A stretch of 64,000 bases of DNA from Bacteroidetes bacterium UBA4414 (GTDB lineage: Bacteria; Bacteroidota; Bacteroidia; Chitinophagales; Chitinophagaceae): positions 941-64,940 of the forward strand of contig DGQM01000028.1 of assembly GCA_002389765.1 (NCBI GenBank), written 5' to 3'. The notes below the pieces were generated by a model. It saw nothing but the letters and a program-made list of their open reading frames with translations, made no database searches and had not been told where the DNA came from. Positions 8,316 through 19,900 of this stretch are shown piece after piece (positions within the stretch are counted from its first letter, which is position 1; the number at the start of each line of letters is the position of its first letter). The translations under genes were made by a program, and so were the position numbers.

Positions 8316-9860
8316 ATGCTCGTAAAAGTATTCGGCAGTGCCGTTTATGGTGTAGAAGCCATCACCATCACTATAGAAGTAGATATAATAAGTGGTGCAC
8401 AAACAGGTTATTTTATAGTTGGCCTTCCAGACAATGCTGTAAAGGAAAGTACCGAACGTGTATTGGCTGCAATTAAGAATACAGGCTTTGAGCGCCCACG
8501 CAATAAAGTAGTTGTGAATATGGCGCCTGCCGATATTCGTAAAGCAGGGTCGGCATACGATTTACCGATTGCTATGGGAATGCTGGCAGCATCGGGGCAG
8601 GTACCTGCTGCCGAGCTGGATAAATACATCATAATGGGCGAGCTTTCTTTGGATGGTTCTGTACAACCCATAAAAGGAGCACTGCCAATAGCTATACAGG
8701 CCCGTGCAGAAAAATACAAAGGTCTGATACTGCCAAAAGCCAATGAGCGCGAAGCAGGCATGGTGAACAATCTGGAAGTATACGGTGTAAGCCACATCAG
8801 CGAAGTGATAGGGTTTTTTGCAGGTACTAAAGTATTAGAACCTGTTACAATAAATACCCGTGACGAGTTTTTCAATTCACAATATGAATTTGATCTGGAC
8901 TTTAATGATGTTAAGGGACAGGAAAATGTGAAACGTGCTTTAGAGATAGCAGCAGCAGGTGGGCACAATGCTATACTGATAGGTCCGCCCGGTGCTGGTA
9001 AAACCATGCTGGCGAAGAGGCTGCCTACAATATTGCCACCACTCACACTACACGAGGCACTTGAAACAACCAAGATACATTCTGTAGCAGGCAAAATGCC
9101 TGGTAATGCATCACTGATTTCGCGCAGGCCATTCCGTTCGCCACATCATACCATCAGCGATGTAGCACTGGTAGGCGGTGGAGGCAATCCGCAACCGGGA
9201 GAAATATCATTGGCGCACAATGGTGTTTTGTTTCTGGATGAATTGCCGGAGTTTAAAAGAACAGTGCTTGAGGTAATGCGCCAACCGATGGAAGAACGCA
9301 GGGTTTCTATATCTCGTGCTAAAGTGAGTATTGATTTTCCGGCGAGCTTTATGCTGATAGCATCTATGAATCCCTGCCCTTGCGGTTACTTTAATCATCC
9401 TGAAAAAGAATGTACCTGCAGCCCGATGATTGTGCAGCGCTACCTGAATAAAATATCAGGACCATTGCTGGATAGAATAGACTTGCATGTAGAGGTAACC
9501 CCTATATCGTTCAACGAATTGTCTTCTCAGCAATCTTCAGAAAACAGCGAAACTGTAAGGGAGCGTGTACTGAAAGCACGCGAGATACAGGATAAGCGTT
9601 TTGAAGGTGTAGAGGGTGTATATGCCAATGCACAAATGAGCAGCAGACAACTGAAAGAAATATGCCAGATAAATCAGGTGGGGCAAACATTGCTGAAGAC
9701 AGCTATGGATAGGCTCAATCTATCTGCCCGCGCATATGATAGAATACTGAAAGTAGCACGTACCATTGCTGACCTTGCCGGCAGCGATGATATCAGGCCC
9801 GAACATCTTGCAGAAGCTATACAATATCGCAGCCTTGACAGAGAAGGCTGGGCAGGTTAG
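8316..9860 (+). CDS. comM: Mg-chelatase-like AAA ATPase ComM/YifB
   Basis: ComM-type proteins are hexameric helicases that promote branch migration during natural transformation. The 514 residues show the expected order: a Lon-protease-like N-terminal domain (~1-170), the AAA+ module with Walker A GPPGAGKT (~residue 222) and Walker B GVLFLDELPEF (~304), a cysteine cluster NPCPCGYF...CTCSP (~350-370), and the C-terminal Mg-chelatase domain. Length is normal for the family. The gene runs convergently into the photolyase gene; the two stop codons overlap within 9857-9860. A role in DNA uptake is known for some homologues but is inferred here. Confidence 0.93.
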   Translation: MLVKVFGSAVYGVEAITITIEVDIISGAQTGYFIVGLPDNAVKESTERVLAAIKNTGFERPRNKVVVNMAPADIRKAGSAYDLPIAMGMLAASGQVPAAELDKYIIMGELSLDGSVQPIKGALPIAIQARAEKYKGLILPKANEREAGMVNNLEVYGVSHISEVIGFFAGTKVLEPVTINTRDEFFNSQYEFDLDFNDVKGQENVKRALEIAAAGGHNAILIGPPGAGKTMLAKRLPTILPPLTLHEALETTKIHSVAGKMPGNASLISRRPFRSPHHTISDVALVGGGGNPQPGEISLAHNGVLFLDELPEFKRTVLEVMRQPMEERRVSISRAKVSIDFPASFMLIASMNPCPCGYFNHPEKECTCSPMIVQRYLNKISGPLLDRIDLHVEVTPISFNELSSQQSSENSETVRERVLKAREIQDKRFEGVEGVYANAQMSSRQLKEICQINQVGQTLLKTAMDRLNLSARAYDRILKVARTIADLAGSDDIRPEHLAEAIQYRSLDREGWAG

Positions 9861-11173
9861 TGTGCTTCTTTCATTTTGTCTGCTAATGCTTCTTTGTATA
9901 CTTTCAGGCAGCGCTCGCGTGCATCTTCGTGTACTACTATTGGTTTGGGATATGAGAACTCCTGAAACTCAGGCACCCATTTCTGAATGTACTTCAAATC
10001 AGGGTCAAATTTTTGCGTTTGCAAGTATGGATTGAATATTCTGAAATACGGTGCGGCATCACAACCACTACCTGCCGCCCACTGCCAACCGCCGTTGTTG
10101 CTCGCAAGGTCAAAGTCTAAAAGCTTCTTAGCAAAATAGGCTTCACCCCAACGCCAGTCTATCAACAGATGTTTTGTTAGGAAGCTTGCCACCACCATGC
10201 GTACACGATTGTGCATATACCCTGTTGCATTCAGCTCTCGCATACCTGCATCTACTATCGGGTAGCCTGTTTGCCCGTTGCACCATTTCTCAAACTCTTC
10301 TTCGTTGTTGCGCCATTTAATATTGTCATATTCTTTATGAAATGACTCTGTAACCACACGTGGAATATTCCATAATATCATCTGATAAAACTCACGCCAT
10401 ATCAGTTCGTTCAGCAGCTTCTCGCTGATGCCGCTTGCCTCTCTTGCCAGCTTGCGTATGCTGATGGTACCAAAACGCAAATGCACGCTGAGGCGTGTAG
10501 TTCCTTTTACGCTAGGTATATCTCTTGTTTCGTGGTAGTGCTTTGCAATGTCTGTATCAAGCTCGGGCAATACCACGTCTAAATCTGTTTTTTGAAAACC
10601 TAAATCTGCAAGAGATGGTAATGCTATTAAGGACTGTTTATAAAAATTGTCAAAGTATTTTTCCGTAGGGTAAGACTTGAGATAAAATGCATTCAGCTTT
10701 GCTTTATATTTTTTGCTGTATGGTGTGTATACCGTGTACGGCTCACCATTATCCTTCATCACTTCATCTTTCTCAAATATCACCTGGTCTTTGAACGTAT
10801 ATAGTGGTATGCCTTTTTCTGCAAGAAAATCACCAATCAGTTTTTCACGTGTGTTCGCGTATGGTTCATAATCATGATTGGTATATACTGCAGCAACTGT
10901 ATATTTTTCAGTTAGTTGTTTGTAGCATTCAATCGGTGTGCCATGCATTACATGCAAGGTGCTACCCATAGCCGTAAGTTGTGCCTGCATTTTTTCCAAA
11001 GCACGATGTATAAAGTCAACGCGCTTATCTGCTTTGTCCTCCAGCTCTTCCAGTATATTGGTATCGAAAATAAATACAGGCAATACAGGATTACCACTGC
11101 GCAGTGCATGGTACAATCCCGCATTATCTTCCAACCTTAAATCTCTGCGAAACCAGAAAACAGATACGTTCAT
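9857..11173 (-). CDS. phr: Deoxyribodipyrimidine photolyase / cryptochrome family protein
   Basis: This is a FAD-dependent DNA photolyase that repairs UV-induced pyrimidine dimers with blue light. The 438-residue protein begins with the alpha/beta domain motif VFWFRRDLRLEDN. It has the FAD-binding core with LIWREFYQMILW, NGQTGYPIVDAGMREL (~residue 305), GYMHNRVRMVVASFLTKHL and GCDAAPYFRIFNP, typical of class I CPD photolyases. Length and motifs are complete. It could be a cryptochrome-like or (6-4) enzyme; the WREF and GCDAAPYFRIFNP blocks favour CPD photolyase. It is convergent with comM. Confidence 0.93.
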   Translation of the reverse strand: MNVSVFWFRRDLRLEDNAGLYHALRSGNPVLPVFIFDTNILEELEDKADKRVDFIHRALEKMQAQLTAMGSTLHVMHGTPIECYKQLTEKYTVAAVYTNHDYEPYANTREKLIGDFLAEKGIPLYTFKDQVIFEKDEVMKDNGEPYTVYTPYSKKYKAKLNAFYLKSYPTEKYFDNFYKQSLIALPSLADLGFQKTDLDVVLPELDTDIAKHYHETRDIPSVKGTTRLSVHLRFGTISIRKLAREASGISEKLLNELIWREFYQMILWNIPRVVTESFHKEYDNIKWRNNEEEFEKWCNGQTGYPIVDAGMRELNATGYMHNRVRMVVASFLTKHLLIDWRWGEAYFAKKLLDFDLASNNGGWQWAAGSGCDAAPYFRIFNPYLQTQKFDPDLKYIQKWVPEFQEFSYPKPIVVHEDARERCLKVYKEALADKMKEAH

Positions 11174-11225
11174 ATACCCGAAACAGATAAGTGAGCTTTT
11201 TGTTTAACCCGTGCGAAGTAAATTA

Positions 11226-12881
11226 TTACCTATTCGAAACACGCACTGTTTTCAAATCAATAATATTCATGGGGTTTGCCTTAAAGCCTGTAATGCGTTT
11301 GGATGTAAAGTGCATCAGCCTGTCGTATATCAATGGTATTACAGCTGCATAGCTCATTACCAAGCTATCCATTTGCATGTAGCGTATATGGCGCTGACTG
11401 TCGGGTAGGTTCATACACTCGTCATACCATTTATCAAAAGTGGTATTACTGAATCTTGTATAGTTGGGTGGTGCAGGAAAACGTCCGTTAAAGAAAGCCA
11501 TAAACGTTTCGGCATCCGGATAATCTGCTATCCACTGTGCGCGAAACATGGCTGCTTCGGAGCGGCTCATCTGTTGACGTAGAATATTTGGCTGTATAAT
11601 TTCAACCTCTAATGGAATACCAACTTCTTTTACCTGCGTGGCAACAAAGTTTACAATATCTGCCCAGTTTTCGGGTGCTAACACATGCAGTGGTTTTAAC
11701 CCTTTGCCATTCGGGTAGCCTGCCTGTGCCAGTAGCTGTTGTGCTTTTGCAGGATTGTAATTAAAGCCAAAATGCCCTGTGCTGTCGTGCCCGGGAATGC
11801 CTTGTGGTATAAAGCCCGATGTGGCCGGTAGCACGGCGCCATTGCGGAAGTAAGTAGTAATTTTCTTTCTGTCTATAGCATAAGCAACGGCACGACGTAC
11901 AAGTGGATTTAGTTGTGGATTATCTTTTACCACATCTTTTGTGCTATCCGTTAGGAAACCGATATATTCTGTATTCAGATAAGTTTGCTTACGGAGGTTG
12001 ATACGATTTGAAAAATCCTTTTTCAACTCACCATTCTTGCTTAGTACGAGGTCTTTGAATGAGCCATCCAGTCCGTTTACAAAATCTATCCTGCCTTGCA
12101 GCAACATCATAAATTCTGTTGCCTTGCTGTCTATAAAGCTTATTTGCACAGCATCTGCATACGGCAGCTTCTTTCCTGTAGCATCTTGCTGCCAGTAGTT
12201 GGGATTTTTGCGTAGTACTAATACATTGCCTTCATCCCAATAATGAAACATAAATGGGCCAGTACCGCATGGATGAGCACGAAAATCTTTGCCCCATTTT
12301 GCAACAGCCTCATGCGGTACTACACTGCAATAAGGCATGCTCATTATTTGTGGCAAAGGACGAAAGGGAACTTTCAGCCTGATGATGAATGTACTGTCGT
12401 CGATAGCCTTGAAAGGCAGTGCTTTATCTACACGGTCGTTGAATATCCATGCGCCTGTAGACGCTGTTGTAGAATCTATCAGCCTGTTAAAGCTGTATTC
12501 AACATCTGCAGCCGTCATCTGCCTACCCTTTCCTCTCACAAATACTTCATTATCCTGAAAGTAAACATCTGTGCGCAGGTGGAATGTGTATTGCAATCCA
12601 TCAGTACTCACTTCCCAACTTTTGGCAAGCGATGGTGTAAGCTGTAGGTTTTCATCTGCCTCTACAAGTGTATTATATACCATGTGGTCGGTCCACATAT
12701 TGTACAAATTCTTAGCAAATGCAGGATCTATACTTTCAAGTGTGCCGCTGCTATAGTTGAGGTATATGGTATTGGAACTGTGTTTTTTATCGCTGCCACA
12801 CCCGCCAATGCCCTGCAGCAAGATGCATGTTGCTATATATAATGCATACTTATATGGACGGCGGAAACACGAAAATGACAT
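11226..12881 (-). CDS. Peptide/nickel-type ABC transporter substrate-binding lipoprotein
   Basis: This is a solute-binding protein of the SBP_bac_5 (OppA/DppA) family. I choose the ATG at 12881 (MSFSCFRRPYKY...) because it places a lipoprotein signal with IGGC just before the mature Cys, about residue 28. An in-frame extension to 12974 lacks this logic and would cross the pdxJ start. The domain features TIYLNYSSGTLESIDPA, the central DDSTFIIRLK block and the C-terminal QWIADYPDAETFM are typical of the family. Mature length (~525 aa) is normal. No permease or ATPase genes are next to it, so it is either an orphan binding protein or works with a transporter encoded elsewhere. It is divergent from pdxJ with 52 bp between starts. 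Confidence 0.88.
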   Translation of the reverse strand: MSFSCFRRPYKYALYIATCILLQGIGGCGSDKKHSSNTIYLNYSSGTLESIDPAFAKNLYNMWTDHMVYNTLVEADENLQLTPSLAKSWEVSTDGLQYTFHLRTDVYFQDNEVFVRGKGRQMTAADVEYSFNRLIDSTTASTGAWIFNDRVDKALPFKAIDDSTFIIRLKVPFRPLPQIMSMPYCSVVPHEAVAKWGKDFRAHPCGTGPFMFHYWDEGNVLVLRKNPNYWQQDATGKKLPYADAVQISFIDSKATEFMMLLQGRIDFVNGLDGSFKDLVLSKNGELKKDFSNRINLRKQTYLNTEYIGFLTDSTKDVVKDNPQLNPLVRRAVAYAIDRKKITTYFRNGAVLPATSGFIPQGIPGHDSTGHFGFNYNPAKAQQLLAQAGYPNGKGLKPLHVLAPENWADIVNFVATQVKEVGIPLEVEIIQPNILRQQMSRSEAAMFRAQWIADYPDAETFMAFFNGRFPAPPNYTRFSNTTFDKWYDECMNLPDSQRHIRYMQMDSLVMSYAAVIPLIYDRLMHFTSKRITGFKANPMNIIDLKTVRVSNR

Positions 12882-12908
12882 TAACTGCAATTTAATTGAA
12901 AAGCACAT

Positions 12909-12916
12909 TAATTTTG
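12909..12916 (+). promoter_or_regulatory. Candidate -7 box of pdxJ promoter
   Basis: TAATTTTG matches the Bacteroidota -7 consensus TAnnTTTG and lies 17 bp before the pdxJ ATG. A clear -33 TTTG at the right spacing is not visible, so support is moderate. Confidence 0.35.
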
Positions 12917-12933
12917 GCGAAAAGAAAACAGCA

Positions 12934-13656
12934 ATGGCAACGAAGCTTTCGGTAAATATAAATAAGATAGCCACTTTGAGGAATAGCCGCGGAGGTAATA
13001 ACCCAAGCGTATTGAAAGCTGCTATTGATTGCCAATTGTTTGGTGCAGAAGGTATTACCGTACACCCCCGCCCCGATGAGCGCCATATACGCTACAGCGA
13101 TGTTAGGGAGATAAAGCCAATCATTACTACTGAGTTTAATATAGAAGGCAACCCTACCGAAGATAAATTTGTGCAGCTGGTGCTGGATGTGAAGCCTACA
13201 CAGGTAACGCTGGTTCCTGATGCGTTGGGCCAACTGACATCTGACCATGGATGGGATACTATAGGCCAGGCACAATACCTGAGGGAGATAATAGATGTAT
13301 TTAAAAAAGAGGGCATTCGTGTTTCGATATTTGTAGACCCTGCAGAAGATTTGGTTGCCGCCGCCGCTGATACCGGTACAGATAGAGTAGAGCTATACAC
13401 CGAATCATATGCTAAAAACTATCTATCAGACAAAGAATCTGCAATTGCCTCCTATATCAAAGCCGCAAAAGTAGCTGCCGAGAAAAATCTGGGACTTAAT
13501 GCGGGACACGATCTGGATTTGAATAATCTTAAATACTTCGCTGATAACATCCCTAATTTGTTAGAGGTATCTATAGGACACGCATTAATTTCTGATGCTA
13601 TATATATGGGGCTGGAAAACACTATACAGCTTTATAGAAGGCAACTAGCCCTGTAA
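12934..13656 (+). CDS. pdxJ: Pyridoxine 5'-phosphate synthase
   Basis: PdxJ condenses 1-deoxyxylulose 5-phosphate with 3-amino-2-oxopropyl phosphate to make pyridoxine 5'-phosphate, the last ring-forming step of DXP-dependent vitamin B6 synthesis. I take the ATG at 12934 (MATKLSVNINKIATLRNSRG), which gives 240 residues, the usual length. The in-frame extension to 12757 overlaps the divergent lipoprotein gene and has no PdxJ similarity. Conserved blocks include VHPRPDERHIRYSDV, VTLVPD, NAGHDLDL and the phosphate-binding end SIGHALISDAIYMGL. No other B6 genes are in the window. Confidence 0.96.
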   Translation: MATKLSVNINKIATLRNSRGGNNPSVLKAAIDCQLFGAEGITVHPRPDERHIRYSDVREIKPIITTEFNIEGNPTEDKFVQLVLDVKPTQVTLVPDALGQLTSDHGWDTIGQAQYLREIIDVFKKEGIRVSIFVDPAEDLVAAAADTGTDRVELYTESYAKNYLSDKESAIASYIKAAKVAAEKNLGLNAGHDLDLNNLKYFADNIPNLLEVSIGHALISDAIYMGLENTIQLYRRQLAL

Positions 13657-13902
13657 TCAACAAGAAATCCCCAAAATTTTATCTTTCGTTTATCTTTCAA
13701 TTAATTGATTTTAATTGAATTACGCATGTATTTGTTTTATTTGTAAAATAATTACTAACTTTTCCACATTTATACACAAAAAATAACAGTTTATCCACAA
13801 TTTATATAAATTTGTGACAAGATTATATGTAACGTTTTTCATCAGTCTGGATTCATTTCAAAACAAAAGATAGGGGATACGCTAAACCAGACAAATCAAC
13901 GT
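13657..13902. other. AT-rich gap with three phased DnaA-box-like sites
   Basis: No gene is visible here. Three same-direction 9-mers match or nearly match the DnaA box TTATNCACA: TTTTCCACA at 13760-13768 (one mismatch), TTATACACA at 13770-13778 and TTATCCACA at 13791-13799. Their starts are 10 and 21 bp apart, close to whole helical turns. Very AT-rich DNA flanks both sides. This could be a replication-origin element or a DnaA-regulated promoter for the giant gene downstream. The sequence alone does not decide. Confidence 0.45.
13807..13814 (+). promoter_or_regulatory. Candidate -7 box for the giant repeat-protein gene
   Basis: TAAATTTG fits TAnnTTTG and lies 89 bp before the start codon, directly after the DnaA-box-like cluster. 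No good -33 element is seen, and the match could be chance in AT-rich DNA. Confidence 0.35.
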
Positions 13903-16900
13903 ATGAATAAATACTTATACGCATTATTGTGTGTATGCTTTTCCATCCTGTCTGCCAACGTAGCCTATTCGCAGGTTCCGGTGGCAAACTTTAGTGCAAG
14001 CACTACATCTGGATGTTCGCCCATCGTATCAAACTTTACAGACCTAAGTACCAATACGCCTACAAGCTGGTATTGGGATCTTGGTAATGGTAGTACCTCT
14101 ACCCTTCAAAATCCGTCAACAACGTATATCAATCCCGGTACATATACTGTAACGTTGATAGCTACCAATGCCAATGGTTCGGACACACAGATTACAACTA
14201 ACTATATAACAGTAGCACCTTCTCCTACTGTTGCGTTTACTGCAGATTCTACTCCTTCATGCCAGGTACCTCGTACTATCAGCTTTACAAACAACTCTGT
14301 AGCTGGTGGCTCGGGTACTGCAACATATCTTTGGGATTTTGGCGATGGTAATACATCTACCTCTGCAAGCCCCACGCATACATATACATCCTTTGGTAAT
14401 TATACAGTTACCCTATTGGTAACAAATGGTAACAGCTGTTCTAAATCGCTGATAAAGAGTAACTACATAAAAATATTACCAAAGCCAACGGCTTCTTTTA
14501 CTGCAACAGGTAATAATTCCTGCACTGCTCCTGTAACAACAATATTTACAAACACATCTACAAGTGCTGTTTCTTACGATTGGGATTTTGGTGATGGTGG
14601 TACATCTACTGCTACCAGCCCAACACATACCTATACAGCAAATGGTTCTTATACTGTAAGGCTGATTGCAACAAACGCTGCAGGCTGTAAAGACACATTT
14701 ATCAGCAGTTCATTTGTAAATATTGGTGCGCCTAATGCATCTTTCAGTGTAAGTTCTCTTTCTGTGTGTACTGGCAAATCTGTAAACTTTACTAATACAT
14801 CTACGCCGGCTGGCTATACAAGTGCATGGGATTTTGGTACAGGTGGAACATCTACCTCTACAAGCCCTACATACACATATAGCAGCACGGGTACTTATAC
14901 TGTCAGACTAATCGTTTCAAGATCGGGCTGTAGTGATACAGATTCTAAAACTATTACTGTTAATCAGAATCCTACTATCAATTTTACAGGCTCACCAACA
15001 GAAGCTTGTGCTGCACCGTTGACTACTAATTTTACTAACAGTACAACAAACGCGGTATCATACCTATGGCGATTCGGTGATGGTAATACGTCTACATCTG
15101 CCAATCCTTCAAATACTTACAACGCACTTGGCAATTATAGTGTGAAGCTGATTGCCACTAGTGCATCGGGTTGTACAGACTCATTCACAAGAACAAACTA
15201 TGTAAAAATACAACAACCGACAGCTACCATTAGTATTGCTTCATATTCAGGTTGTGCACCGGTAACAATTTCATTTACTGCAAATATTACCTCACTGATA
15301 CCTGTCAGCAATTATACATGGGATTTTGGCGATGGTTCTTCTACAGTATCATGTTCTTCATGTAGTACTCAATCACATACATATACATCTTCAGGTACCT
15401 ATACTGTAACACTAACGTATACTACCGGTAGCTGTACATTAACAAAAACAACAACTGTTACAGTTGCTACGAAACCTTCTGCAGCATTCAGTGCCACACC
15501 TACAGCATTGTGTCCTGCCAGCCCTGTAACATTCAGTAACTCATCTACAGGTGCAACAACATATACTTGGTTGTATGGCAATGGTGGTACTTCTACAGCT
15601 ACAAACCCTGTATACAATGGTTATACAAGAGGTACTTATACAGTAATGCTGATAGCTAATAACAATGGCTGTCGCGATACAGCTACAAGAACAAACTATA
15701 TTACTGTATATCCGCCTGAAGCAAACTTTGGACTGGCAACTTCTTGTACCAACAGGTATACTGTTACACTTACAGATAGCTCTGTAGGTGCTAATACATA
15801 TAGCTGGGATTTTGGTGATGGTGGTACATCTACCCAAGTGGGCGGTACTTTAACACATACATATGCAACTACCGGTACAAAAACAGTAACACTGAATGTA
15901 TACAATACTACGTATGGCTGTTCCAGCACAATGTCAAGGACAGTAAATATTCAGCCGTTATCGCCGGTATTTACAGTATCTGATACTACATTGTGTAAAG
16001 GAGAGAGTACTACCTTCAATATTACAACACCGGGTACTGGTAATGCATATACATGGGATTTCGGAAACAATGTGACATTTACAACAGGCGCAGCAGCGCT
16101 ATACTATTCATACCCGGCAGGTGGTATTTATAGTCCTAAGTTGGTAGTTACAGATAGCTATGGTTGTAAAGACTCTCTTACCAAAACAAACTATATACGT
16201 GTAGGTAGCCCGAATGTGAATTTTTCCGGTGCACCGCTGGTAGGCTGTTTGCCTTTTACTGCTACTTTTAATGACCTTAGTACACCTAATGGAGGATTTG
16301 CTATAACAGGCAAGGTTTGGGACTTTGTATATGGAGGTCTGCAACCAACAACAAGTAATACAATTTCTTATACTTATATATACGGTGGTACATGGCCTGT
16401 GAAATTGGTTGTGACAGATGCTAACGGCTGTAAAGATTCGTTAATAAAAAATAACTATGTAACTGCCAGCAAACCAGTTGCACAGTTCTACACACCAGAT
16501 ACAAATATATGTGTGGGGCAGCAAGTGCAGATGTACAACTACTCAGGTGGTGCCAGTTTTACATGTATGTGGTATTGGGGTGATGGTGGTACATCTACTC
16601 AACTGACACCTACCCATGTATACACTACACCTGGTACTTATACTGTAAAACTAGTGGTTACAGATATGTATGGCTGTACAGACTCCATGACAAAAACAGC
16701 ATACATAAAAATAAACAGCCCTGCTATCGGATTTACAATGAGTGATACAGTTGCAAACTGTCCGCCATTGTTGGTAAACTTTACCAATACATCTTCAGGT
16801 GTTTCTACATATATGTGGAGTTTTGGTAACGGAGGTCAATCATCTTTGGCTAACCCAACAGCATTGTACACATATCCCGGTGTTTATAACATTAAACTGA

Positions 16901-19900
16901 TAGGTACAACTAATGCTGGCTGTAAAGACTCATTAACCAAGCACGTAACCATATACGGTCCTACAGGTTCATTTACATATACACCAATAGCAGGTTGTAA
17001 TCCTGTAACAGTAAACTTCTCTGCAACTACTACCAATGCCACATCGCTGATATGGGATATGAGTAACGGTTTTACCCAAACAACTACAGGTAATACTTAT
17101 AGCTACACGTATACCCAAACAGGTAAGTATGTGCCAAAACTGATTTTGAGTGACGGTGCTTCTTGCCTTGTTCCAATATTTGGAACTGATACGGTTAAGG
17201 TAGATAAAATGGATGCTGACTTCAGCTTTTCGCCAAATGTTATTTGTAATGCAGGTACTGTACAATTTACAGATACTGTTCTATATAGCATCAGTAATGT
17301 AGTAGCACGTAACTGGGATTTTGGTGATGGCGGTACTAGCGCGGCACACAATCCTTCTCATGCGTATACTGCACCGGGCAACTATAGCGTAAGGTTGATA
17401 GTAACAAATGCACAAGGTTGTAAAGACACTACAATTAAGACTGTAGTAATACATACGCCGCCAAATGTAACGGTAACAGGTGCTTCGGCAATATGCCAGG
17501 GAGCAACTACAGGCGTAACACTGACAGCTGCAGGAGCGTCTTCTTATTCATGGGCTCCACCAACAGGTTTGTCTTGTACAAACTGTGCAGTTACTACGGC
17601 ATTGCCAGCAAGTACAACAACATACATAGCTACAGGTACAGATATTAATGGCTGTACAGACACAGTACAGGTAACAGTAAACGTAAACAACAAACCTACT
17701 GTAAGTGCTGCATCTAATAAAACAGCAATATGTATAGGTTCTGCTGCAACACTTACTGCCAGCGGTGCTACAAGCTATGTATGGACGCCAACAGGTACAC
17801 TATCTTGTAGTACGTGTGTAAACCCGATAGCAACACCTACTGCTACCACTACTTATATAGTTACAGGTACGGATGCGAATGGCTGTACAGACACAGGCGT
17901 TGTATCTGTAGCGGTCAATGCGCTGCCTACTGTAAGTGCGGGTAGCAATATTGCTATCTGTAATGGTTCATCAACTACACTTACAGGCACAGGCGCTACC
18001 AGCTATGTGTGGACACCATCTGGCACATTGTCTTGCAGTACATGTACTAGCCCGGTAGCGAGTCCTACTGCAACTACTATATACACCGTAACAGGTACGG
18101 ATGCTAATGGTTGTGTAAACACAGCTAGTATAACTGTAACAGTAAATAATAAACCTACAATAAGTGCAGGTAGTCCTGTAGCTATTTGCTATGGCACTTC
18201 TACTACACTAAGTGCAGGTGGTGGCTTATCTTATGTGTGGACACCATCTGGCACATTGTCTTGCAGCACATGTGCAAACCCTGTAGCAACACCTGCAGCT
18301 ACTACTACGTATTCAGTAACAGGTACAGATGTCAATGGTTGCTCTAATACTGCTGCAGTAACTGTAACGGTTAATAACTTGCCGAATGTAACAGCAACAT
18401 CTAATAAGACAGCAGTATGTATGGGTTCTACAGCTACACTTAGTGCCAACGGTGCTATAAGCTATGTATGGACGCCTGCAGCTACGCTATCTTGCAGTAC
18501 GTGTGTAAACCCTGTAGCAACACCTACAGCTACCACTACTTATACAGTGACGGGTACAGATGCGAATGGTTGTATAGATACCGGTGTTGTTAGTATAACA
18601 CTAAATACACTTCCGCTTGTTAGTGCAGGTGCTAATCAAACTATTTGTAATGGCTCTACTGCAATACTGAACGCAACGGGTGCAACATCTTATGTATGGA
18701 CACCTGCCACTACACTATCTTGTGCTACATGTGCAAGCCCTGTAGCAACACCAACCGGTACAACAACATATACAGTAACCGGTACAGATTTGAATGGTTG
18801 TTCTAAAACTTCAACAGTAACAGTAACTGTAAATCCGCTGCCTAATGTAAGTGCAGGTAGCAACAGAGCAATATGTGCCGGTGCATCAACGACACTTGGT
18901 GCCAGTGGCGCAGTATCTTATATATGGACACCATCTGGCACATTGTCTTGCAGCACATGTGCAAGCCCTGTAGCAACACCAACCGGTACTACAACATACA
19001 CAGTAACCGGCACAGATGCGAATGGTTGTTCTAAAACTTCAACAGTAACAGTAACCGTAAATCCACTGCCTAATGTCACAGCAAGCGGTAGTAATGTAGT
19101 ATGTGCAGGTTCATCAACAACACTCACTGCCAATGGTGCTACATCTTATGTGTGGACACCGTCAGGCACGTTGTCTTGCAGTACGTGTGTAAGCCCTGTG
19201 GCGACACCTTCATCTGTTACTACATATGTAGTAACGGGTACTGACGCAAACGGTTGCGTAGACACAGGTATAATTACTGTAAACATCAATACGAAACCTG
19301 TTGTAGATGCGGGCACTAATAAAACTATTTGTGCCGGTGCATCTGCAAGCTTATCAGCATCAGGTGCGGTAAACTATCAATGGTCACCATCTACCGGCCT
19401 ATCATGCACTGCGTGTGCAAGCCCAGTAGCAACACCGTCTGCAACTACAGCATACAGAGTAGTTGGTATAGCAGCCAATGGCTGTAGTGATACTGATTTC
19501 GTAACAGTAACAGTTAATCCATTACCTAGTGTTACGGCAACCGGTGCATCTGCAATATGCGCTGGTACCAATACTATATTGGTAGCATACGGTGCATCAT
19601 CTTATGTATGGACACCATCCGGTACTTTGTCTTGCAACAATTGCAGCAATCCTGTAGCATCACCAACTGCCACTACCAATTATATAGTAACAGGTACTGA
19701 TGCCAACGGTTGTACTGATACAGGTATGATAAAGGTAGTCGTAAATCCGTTGCCGGTAATTAACGTAACAGGTGGTGGCACTATTTGTGAAGGAGCATCT
19801 AAACAGCTGAATGTAACAGGCGCTGCCAGTTATAATTGGTCGCCATCATCAAGCTTGTCTTGTGCAACCTGCACCAATCCGCTTGCAACACCAACAAGTA

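Noticed and set aside
12757..12933. 59-codon upstream extension of pdxJ
   Set aside because: It overlaps the divergent lipoprotein gene and is not PdxJ-like; the ATG at 12934 gives the standard N terminus.
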